Assembly: GCF_017316305.2 (NCBI RefSeq)
Contig: NZ_CP147250.1
Coordinates: 1,976,001-2,040,000 of the forward strand
Reading direction: 5' to 3'
Length of the DNA stretch: 64,000 nucleotides
From: Enterococcus sp. DIV1094
Lineage (GTDB): Bacteria > Bacillota > Bacilli > Lactobacillales > Enterococcaceae
Of the stretch, positions 56,932 through 64,000 are shown one piece after another. The position numbers and the translations under genes were made by a program. Each line of letters opens with the position of its first letter. The stretch's first letter is position 1. The notes beneath the pieces were generated by a model. It had not been told where the DNA came from, did not search any database, and was given only the letters and a program-made list of their open reading frames with translations.

Positions 56932-57930
56932 TTAATTTGTTCCAAATGTTTTATCATAAAGACTAGTACTATGACCAGGTTGTGTACGTTCCTTGGGATT
57001 GATAAAGTGCAACGCATTATTGACAGCAGTCGGTGCTTCCCCAAATCCTGTGGCAATCAATTTGACTTTTCCTTCATAGCTGCAAATATCCCCAGCAGCA
57101 TAAACACCAGGAATAGAAGTGGACATATCAGAATGGACAGTGATCGCATTTCTTGAACTTTCAAGTCCCCAAGAAGATAAATGCTCTAAATTGGAAGTGA
57201 ATCCATAGTTGACGATCAATGAATCGATCATAAGGTCAATGGTTTCATCGGTTCTGGCTTTTTTAAGGCGAATATCTGTCAATTCACCATTTGAACCGGA
57301 TAATTCCTCAATCAAATAGGGCGTTAATACATTGACGGATGATTGATTCAATTGGTTGACGCTATGTTCATGGGCTCTAAAAGCTTCTCTTCGATGAATC
57401 AAATACACTTCACTCGCAATCGGTTCAAGCATCAATGCCCAGTCGATCGCTGAATCACCGCCGCCGGCAATGGCAACTTTCTTCCCTGCATATTTCATCA
57501 AGTCGTTCACAAAATAATCTAATCCGTGGTTTTCATAAATATCCGCATTTTCTAAATTCAGCTTTCTCGGTTGGAATGAGCCACTTCCTAGTGTCAGGAT
57601 CACTGCTTTTGAATAGTGGATTCCTTTTGTAGTTGTGATCTCGATGATATCATCTTCTCTGGAAAGTGAAATCACTTCTTCATTTAAATGAAATGTATGA
57701 TTAAAAGTGGTCAATTGTTTTTTTAGATTATTGACAAGATCAACCGCTTTGATTGCTGGATAACCAGGAATGTCATAAATATATTTTTCAGGGTATAAGG
57801 TAGTTAATTGTCCGCCAAGTTGCGGCAAACTATCAATAATATTGGTTTTCGCTTGACGCATGCCAGCATAAAAAGCTGCGAACATGCCAACAGGTCCTGC
57901 ACCAATAATCGTAATATCGTAAATTTCCAT
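56932..57930 (-). CDS. Ferredoxin-NADP(+) reductase, thioredoxin-reductase type (YumC-like)
   Basis: 332 residues. FAD motif IIGAGPVGMFAAFYAG, NADPH motif IAGGGDSAIDWAL, and C-terminal FAD motif AAGDICSYEGKVKLIATGFGEA are seen. No CxxC redox pair, which separates it from thioredoxin reductase. Transfers electrons between NADPH and ferredoxin or flavodoxin. ATG 57930 behind GGAGG. Monocistronic. Confidence 0.92.
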   Translation of the reverse strand: MEIYDITIIGAGPVGMFAAFYAGMRQAKTNIIDSLPQLGGQLTTLYPEKYIYDIPGYPAIKAVDLVNNLKKQLTTFNHTFHLNEEVISLSREDDIIEITTTKGIHYSKAVILTLGSGSFQPRKLNLENADIYENHGLDYFVNDLMKYAGKKVAIAGGGDSAIDWALMLEPIASEVYLIHRREAFRAHEHSVNQLNQSSVNVLTPYLIEELSGSNGELTDIRLKKARTDETIDLMIDSLIVNYGFTSNLEHLSSWGLESSRNAITVHSDMSTSIPGVYAAGDICSYEGKVKLIATGFGEAPTAVNNALHFINPKERTQPGHSTSLYDKTFGTN

Positions 57931-58122
57931 TTTTGAAATTCCTCCTTGGTGACACTATAACAGAATTTAATTGAGAATTCTTCTCAAATAGCCTGATTAT
58001 GGGACAAGAATTCCTTGAAAAATATGCGTAGTTATCTGAACTGTAGCTTATTTACTTTCAATATTAACTAAATAGAGTTATTTTACTAGTACTAAATGTT
58101 TAAATCTAAGAGGTAGAATTTT

Positions 58123-59235
58123 ATGATAAAAAGAATAACCAGCTATGCAAGGAAAGATGGAATATTAACCCTGTCTTTTCTATTAGCAATCGGGACGATG
58201 TTTCTCATTCCGCCGTCCCTCAACTATCTTTCCTATATTGACTTTCACACATTGATCCTTCTTTTTTGTTTGATGTTGATCGTCGAAGGAATCCGCCAAC
58301 AACAATTTTTTGACTTTCTAGGCAATTATTTGATCAAAAAGACAAAAACTACAAGAGACATCCTCTTGATTTTAGTCTTTCTCCCATTTATCAGCAGTAT
58401 GTTGATCACGAATGATGTGGCACTGATCATTTTTGTCCCATTTGGTCTATTGATAGCAGAAATGGTTGGACTGGTTGCGATGCTGCCGGTCATCGTTACG
58501 TTGATGACGATCGCCGGTAATTTAGGCAGTATGTTCACGCCAATCGGTAATCCACAAAATCTATATTTATTTGCACAATCTCATCTGCAATTAGTCGGAT
58601 TTTTACAGTTGATGTTACCCTATACATTGGCTGCAGCTTTCTTGTTGGTTGTATCGATCTTAGTAAGAGTCAAAAAAAGGACAATTGATTTGGCGGATAC
58701 GGAAGAGATAATTGTAAAAAGGTCGCAACTCATTTTTTATTTTGCTCTATTTTTCACCTGTCTTCTGGCAGTCAGTGGGGTGATCCCGCATTATGTCGTA
58801 TTGCTCTTAGTCAGTGCATGTGTTCTTGTCAATGATCGCAGACTGTTCAAACAAATCGATTATTCCTTATTGTTTACGTTTATTTTCTTCTTTATCTTTA
58901 TTGGGAATATCAAACAAGTTGATATGATCCAAGCTTTGTTTGAAAAAAGTATTGCGCATCATGAAGTCAGTGCAAGCATTTTTGCAAGTCAATTGATCAG
59001 TAATGTTCCTGCGGCAATCCTATTATCAAGCTATACGGAAAATATCAAGGCGTTGATCATTGGTACGAACTTAGGAGGTTTAGGAACATTGATTGCTTCG
59101 ATGGCAAGTCTGATCTCCTATAAAATAATCATCAAGCAATACCCACAATGGCGAAGTAAATATTTATTGATCTTCACGTTCTACAACAGTATTTTTTTGA
59201 TTTTCTTGTGGCTCATCTTTACCGTATATCAATAG
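58123..59235 (+). CDS. SLC13/ArsB-type ion transporter family protein
   Basis: 370 residues with about 10 helices. Conserved pattern PFISSMLITNDVALIIFVPFG and NLGSMFTPIGNPQNLYL in the first half is shared by SLC13, ArsB and NhaD (IT superfamily), with a repeat in the second half (ISNVPAAILL). Resembles YbiR-like anion permeases; substrate unknown. ATG 58123 with AGAGGTAG upstream. Confidence 0.8.
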   Translation: MIKRITSYARKDGILTLSFLLAIGTMFLIPPSLNYLSYIDFHTLILLFCLMLIVEGIRQQQFFDFLGNYLIKKTKTTRDILLILVFLPFISSMLITNDVALIIFVPFGLLIAEMVGLVAMLPVIVTLMTIAGNLGSMFTPIGNPQNLYLFAQSHLQLVGFLQLMLPYTLAAAFLLVVSILVRVKKRTIDLADTEEIIVKRSQLIFYFALFFTCLLAVSGVIPHYVVLLLVSACVLVNDRRLFKQIDYSLLFTFIFFFIFIGNIKQVDMIQALFEKSIAHHEVSASIFASQLISNVPAAILLSSYTENIKALIIGTNLGGLGTLIASMASLISYKIIIKQYPQWRSKYLLIFTFYNSIFLIFLWLIFTVYQ

Positions 59236-59284
59236 AATATGTTATGATTACACATGAAGACAGAATATTTAGGAGGAAGAAAAT

Positions 59285-59869
59285 ATGGCATTTCCACAAC
59301 TTGATCTAGCAAATGAAAAGGGGCCTAAAGCCCTTATAAAAACGAATCGTGGGGATATTACAGTAAAACTATTTCCCGAGTTGGCACCTAAAACAGTCCA
59401 AAACTTTGTTGAATTGGCAAAAAAAGGGTATTATGACGGCGTGATCTTCCATCGCGTGATTCCTGATTTTATGATTCAAGGAGGCGACCCGACCGGTACA
59501 GGCATGGGCGGCGAAAGCATTTACGGTGAAAGCTTTGAAGATGAGTTCAGTCGTGAATTGTTCAATCTACGCGGCGCATTGTCAATGGCTAACTCTGGTC
59601 CAAATACAAATGGAAGCCAATTCTTTATTGTTAATAATACGAACGTGCCAGAAAATATGCTTAGTCAATTAGAAGGCGCAGGATTCCCGAACGAAATCAT
59701 TGAAGCGTACAAAAATGGTGGGACTCCATGGCTTGATTTCCGTCATACAGTCTTTGGACATGTACTTGAAGGAATGGATACGGTTGATGACATCGCAAAT
59801 GCACAACGCGGACCACAAGATCGTCCAGTACATGATGTAGTGATCGAAACGATCGAGATTTCTGAATAG
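59285..59869 (+). CDS. ppiB: Cyclophilin-type peptidyl-prolyl isomerase
   Basis: 194 residues. Catalytic [19 protein letters not shown] (Arg in FHRV), [19 protein letters not shown] and FGHVLEGMD are typical of cytoplasmic bacterial cyclophilins. ATG 59285 behind AGGAGG. Has its own promoter region and terminator. Confidence 0.95.
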   Translation: MAFPQLDLANEKGPKALIKTNRGDITVKLFPELAPKTVQNFVELAKKGYYDGVIFHRVIPDFMIQGGDPTGTGMGGESIYGESFEDEFSRELFNLRGALSMANSGPNTNGSQFFIVNNTNVPENMLSQLEGAGFPNEIIEAYKNGGTPWLDFRHTVFGHVLEGMDTVDDIANAQRGPQDRPVHDVVIETIEISE

Positions 59870-59903
59870 AATCATTTTTTTAAGAGCGGATAACGAATGA
59901 AAG

Positions 59904-59960
59904 AAGCACCGAAACGCCTGAAGCTTTTCCAGCTTTTGGTGTTCGGTGCTTCTTTTTTAA
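59904..59960 (+). terminator. Terminator after ppiB
   Basis: AAAGAAGCACCGAA and TTCGGTGCTTCTTT enclose an inner AAGCT/AGCTT stem, followed by T's. Confidence 0.85.
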
Positions 59961-60024
59961 CTTAGAGAATAACAGATGACAACAGGTGTGAGATTCTTGC
60001 GTTCAATGAATAGGTTCATCTTTT

Positions 60025-61194
60025 TCAGTCAATAAATGAACGTTTGATACGTAAAAGTCCTTCTCTCAACACTGATTTCGGACAAGCGACATTCAAGCGC
60101 ATATGACTATGGCCGCTTGGCCCAAAACTGATTCCAGGGTTTAAGACAACTTTGCCTTTTTTGATGAGTTGTTTTTCAAGGAGACGATCATCCTGTGTAT
60201 ACGCAGAAAAATCAAGCCACATCAGATACGTTCCTTCTGGTTTCATCACTTCGACATCAGGCAGGTGTTCTGCAAAAAAAGTGATAACCTCCTCGACATT
60301 TTCTTCTAAATATACGAGTAACTCTTTCAACCATTCCTCTCCAGTTTCGTAAGCAGCCTGAGTACCTAATAAGCCGAAAGTATTGATTCCTTGATGTTGA
60401 TTCTTTTCTAGTTGCTTTATAAACCGATTTTTTAAATCAGGATCTTTAATAAAGACCATTGAATTTTTTATTGCGGCTAGATTAAACGTCTTAGTTGCAG
60501 AAGTAAAGGTGATCAACAATCTGGAAAGCGTAGGATCGATCGTTTGCATCGACGTGAATTCATGTCCGGAAAAGACAATATCTTGATGGATCTCATCACT
60601 AAATAAGAAGACGTCGTACTTTAAGCATAGATCACTTAATTGTTTGAGTTCCTTTTTAGTCCAAACACGGCCTCCTGGGTTATGTGGATTACATAAAATA
60701 ATTGCTTTTATTTTTTTTGAAATGATTTTTTCTTCCATGTCTTGAAAATCCATCTCAAAATGTCCAGCTCTTTTATTCAAAGAACTTCGGATCAGCTGAC
60801 GCTCGTTTTTTTCGACGATTGCGCCAAAAGGTGGATAAACCGGATCGTGGATCAAAACCGCATCACCTGGGGCTGTAAATGCTTGGAGCGCCATTGAAAG
60901 ACTAACCAAGACACCGCTGGTAAAAAGAACGTCGTTTTTTGTCAGTGTCACATGGTGGTGCTTCTGCTCCCAATCGACCACAGAGCGGTAAAGACCGTCC
61001 GGTACGATCGAATAACCGAAAATCCCTTTTTGTAGATAATTTTCAAAGGCGTCAATGACTCCTTGGGGTGCAAGAAAATCCATGTCCGCTACCCATAACG
61101 GTAAAAGGTCATCCATATGATATGTTTGCGAAATGGCATCCCACTTCACGCTATCTGTATTTTTTCTTGAAATGAACTCGTCAAAGTGATCCAT
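60025..61194 (-). CDS. patB: MalY/PatB-type pyridoxal phosphate enzyme (cystathionine beta-lyase-like)
   Basis: 389 residues. Fold type I aminotransferase family: LPLWVADMDF at the start, CNPHNPGGRVW, LFSDEIHQDI, and the PLP lysine in TSATKTFNLA. This group cleaves cystathionine to homocysteine, or acts as aminotransferase or regulator. ATG 61194 behind AGGAGG. Alone; role in methionine metabolism inferred. Confidence 0.87.
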   Translation of the reverse strand: MDHFDEFISRKNTDSVKWDAISQTYHMDDLLPLWVADMDFLAPQGVIDAFENYLQKGIFGYSIVPDGLYRSVVDWEQKHHHVTLTKNDVLFTSGVLVSLSMALQAFTAPGDAVLIHDPVYPPFGAIVEKNERQLIRSSLNKRAGHFEMDFQDMEEKIISKKIKAIILCNPHNPGGRVWTKKELKQLSDLCLKYDVFLFSDEIHQDIVFSGHEFTSMQTIDPTLSRLLITFTSATKTFNLAAIKNSMVFIKDPDLKNRFIKQLEKNQHQGINTFGLLGTQAAYETGEEWLKELLVYLEENVEEVITFFAEHLPDVEVMKPEGTYLMWLDFSAYTQDDRLLEKQLIKKGKVVLNPGISFGPSGHSHMRLNVACPKSVLREGLLRIKRSFID

Positions 61195-61284
61195 CTATAA
61201 AACCTCCTATTTCATGTGCAAGAACAGAACTTCTTTTTTTTGAATATTTACAGTATAATGATAAATGCGAAGAGAGGGAAGTAT

Positions 61285-61665
61285 ATGACTTATAAAATAG
61301 GCGAAATAATCAAAGGGAAAATTACTGGAATACAACCATATGGCGCATTTGTTTCACTCGATGAAGAAACGCAGGGGTTGATCCACGTATCAGAAGTGCA
61401 ATCTGGTTATACAAAAAGTATTCATACATTATTGAAAGTGGGACAACCGGTGACTGTGCAAATCATTGATATTGATGAGTATTCGAAAAAAATCAGTCTG
61501 TCGTTACGTACCCTAGAAAAGAAAGTACCTTCGATCCCATATCGGAGAAAACGTTACTTTACGAATAAAAATAAAAAAATAGGTTTTGCGACGATTGAAA
61601 AGCAGTTACCCATATGGATCAAAGAAGCCTTAGTCGAACTTGATCAAAAAGAATCTAGGAAATAA
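61285..61665 (+). CDS. yugI: S1-domain RNA-binding protein (YugI/CvfD-like)
   Basis: 126 residues. One S1 domain (5-75): GEIIKGKITGIQPYGAFVSLDEETQGLIHVSEV, LKVGQPVTVQIIDIDEYSKKISLSLR. A basic C-terminal part follows (KRYFTNKNKK). Related to general stress protein 13 and to CvfD, a post-transcriptional regulator in lactic acid bacteria. ATG 61285 behind GAGAGGGAAG; the upstream ATG lacks a site. Confidence 0.87.
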   Translation: MTYKIGEIIKGKITGIQPYGAFVSLDEETQGLIHVSEVQSGYTKSIHTLLKVGQPVTVQIIDIDEYSKKISLSLRTLEKKVPSIPYRRKRYFTNKNKKIGFATIEKQLPIWIKEALVELDQKESRK

Positions 61666-61737
61666 AAAGTGTATTTTTTCTGAAAATATGCTAAAATTCT
61701 CTTGTAAGCCATAAACAAGTTGATCGAGGTGGAAATT

Positions 61738-62100
61738 TTGGCAAACAAAAGAGTCGCTGGTACAATTATGTTGCATTTGGAGGATGGATCTAAAAAATTT
61801 TTAGTTCATTCAATAGAGAATAAATTAGAGTTCGCATTCGCAGACCACTCAAATGATAAGACTGGTTTGGCAAATATACTTAGTTTTTTGAAAGAAATCG
61901 TTCATATTGACGTGAGTAAAATAAACTTGATGGAGTTGACGAATACTCATATCAATCAAGAAAATGTTCCGCTGTTCGTTTTTGAAACAGAACAGAAAAA
62001 TCAACAAGAACAGTTAGGCGAAGGTTATCATTGGGAAGATCCAGGACAAATGCGTACGGTACTAGGGATTTATGAAGTAGATGGCGTACCGATCTTTTAA
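61738..62100 (+). CDS. Hypothetical protein, 120 residues
   Basis: Starts with TTG 61738, with GAGGTGG about five bases upstream; TTG at 61720 is a poorer choice. No membrane segment; mixed alpha/beta (RVAGTIMLHLEDGSKKFLVH, KLEFAFADH) with a Gln/Glu-rich part and a tail PGQMRTVLGIYEVDGVPIF. I do not recognise the family. Last gene before the rRNA operon. Confidence 0.65.
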   Translation: MANKRVAGTIMLHLEDGSKKFLVHSIENKLEFAFADHSNDKTGLANILSFLKEIVHIDVSKINLMELTNTHINQENVPLFVFETEQKNQQEQLGEGYHWEDPGQMRTVLGIYEVDGVPIF

Positions 62101-62151
62101 CCAAAAGACGAGTAATAGGTGATCATTTTTGATAACAAGCATGACTTTCAG

Positions 62152-62187
62152 AGAAGTTTGAATTTCTTTCAAACTTCTTTTTTTGTC
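62152..62187 (+). terminator. Terminator upstream of the rRNA operon
   Basis: AGAAGTTTG-AATTTCTTT-CAAACTTCT followed by T7; separates the previous gene from rRNA promoters. Confidence 0.85.
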
Positions 62188-62332
62188 ACTTTTTTTAATA
62201 AGTAATGGTTGAATGTTCAGGATTTAGTGGGTTTTCATCTGAATATGAGAAGAAAATAGTGGAATAAGAAGATAACCCGAACAATCTAAAAATATTTGAA
62301 AACCTTCTCTTTTTATAAGGCGAAAATAACTA

Positions 62333-62361
62333 TTGACGACTGATAGGTGGCATGGTAAATT
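62333..62361 (+). promoter_or_regulatory. rRNA promoter 1
   Basis: TTGACG (62333-62338), 17-bp spacer, TAAATT (62356-62361). Confidence 0.6.
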
Positions 62362-62422
62362 AGACAACGTTGATTCGGAAATATGTTCTTTTGAAAATGT
62401 TCAGAAAAACATCAAAAAACTA

Positions 62423-62451
62423 TTGACCATCGGGAGAACCCGTGTTAATAT
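62423..62451 (+). promoter_or_regulatory. rRNA promoter 2
   Basis: TTGACC (62423-62428), 17-bp spacer, TAATAT (62446-62451). Confidence 0.65.
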
Positions 62452-62518
62452 AACTGAGTTGACTTGTTAGTCGATTTTTTAGAAGCTGATACAAAAGAGT
62501 TTTTAGCATATAAAGGTA

Positions 62519-62547
62519 TTGACAAATAACAAACGATAAGTTATGAT
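62519..62547 (+). promoter_or_regulatory. rRNA promoter 3
   Basis: TTGACA (62519-62524), 17-bp spacer, TATGAT (62542-62547), preceded by an A/T-rich stretch. Confidence 0.75.
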
Positions 62548-62605
62548 AAGTGAGTTGCTAAAACGACCTCGTGAAAAACGAGTTCAAAAAACTTTTAAAA
62601 AATAG

Positions 62606-62634
62606 TTGACAATCATCCGAGAGTTTGCTAAGAT
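62606..62634 (+). promoter_or_regulatory. rRNA promoter 4
   Basis: TTGACA (62606-62611), 17-bp spacer, TAAGAT (62629-62634), with upstream A-tracts; nearest to the 16S gene. Confidence 0.75.
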
Positions 62635-62892
62635 ATAAAAGTTGCTACGGCAATCACAAACGATGAATTGAAGCAGTTGTGTTTCATTTATCACGTAGAC
62701 CTTTGAAAACTGAACAAAGTAAGACAAACCAAATGTGTAGGGCGTCTTGATTCAATTCAAGACAACAAACATTTTTAACAAGCAAGCAATATGCTAGCAA
62801 ACAAATTGAGCTTAACAAATGAACTATTATGATGTTCGAAAGTAAATTTCGAACTACAGTTCCACATCAGCTATTGCTGTGAGGAACTAGCA

Positions 62893-64000
<1,108 letters not shown>

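Noticed and set aside
62535..62565. Reverse-strand partial match to the TldR scaffold end plus guide (12 of 15) near rRNA promoter 3
   Set aside because: Mismatches fall within the guide seed, and the adjacent bases do not give a credible recognition motif.

Overview
The window is a low-GC Gram-positive chromosome segment from an Enterococcus of the E. faecium group. The support is the 16S rRNA start at the right edge, strong AGGAGG-type ribosome binding sites, the Bacillota gene order tatD-rnmV-rsmA, an RNase J2, NiaR and CcpA operators, and a chitinase/LPMO pair of enterococcal type. It is mostly core chromosome with scattered decayed or mobile pieces, and no prophage or CRISPR array is seen.

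Layout. 1-5.3 kb: an oligopeptide ABC transporter operon (oppBCDF, no oppA in view) whose last gene is a TnpB-like protein. It lacks the first RuvC Asp, the zinc finger and the RuvC-III part, and is followed by a structured non-coding RNA and a terminator. This matches the oppF-associated TldR class, RNA-guided transcription factors exapted from transposon TnpB. 5.3-20 kb: a NUDIX/NrtR-like regulator, metG, a broken MerR regulator beside a VOC gene, a Fic protein, an amino acid permease, tatD-rnmV-rsmA, a NiaR-controlled niacin ECF component, a CcpA-controlled sugar ABC ATPase, an orphan MazE-like antitoxin with a deleted mazF, mgsA, and folT under a THF riboswitch. 20-28.4 kb: a heterodimeric ABC exporter, then a chitin-degradation cluster (LPMO, Rgg regulator, GH18 chitinase).

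The chitin cluster holds the second notable system. A convergent 8-codon gene (28211-28237, minus strand) encodes MWQVIPPM behind a perfect ribosome binding site. Its promoter, the LPMO promoter and the chitinase promoter share a TTGTTGCAATA-type box exactly 34 bp upstream of the -10 hexamer. This looks like a leaderless-peptide/Rgg quorum circuit (the RopB-SIP type known in Streptococcus pyogenes) controlling chitinolysis.

28.4-46 kb: gpsA, galU, a SIS protein, a YfcC-type transporter with isoaspartyl dipeptidase, CsbD, an ABC exporter, RNase J2, a Cys-less EIIB-like protein, a UPF0173-ytoI-nrnA operon, phnA and yugP. 46-47.5 kb: an intact ISL3-family insertion with an 8-bp target duplication in the yugP terminator tail. 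47.5-51.8 kb: an Mga-like regulator split by a nonsense codon, a TetR regulator, a decayed tnpB 3' end with its right end inside the stop codon of a PucR-type regulator. 51.9-62.1 kb: tadA, SRP RNA, a yunD-yutD-HAD operon, ferredoxin-NADP reductase, an SLC13 permease, cyclophilin, a MalY/PatB lyase and an S1-domain protein. 62.1-64 kb: four tandem rRNA promoters and a truncated 16S rRNA gene.
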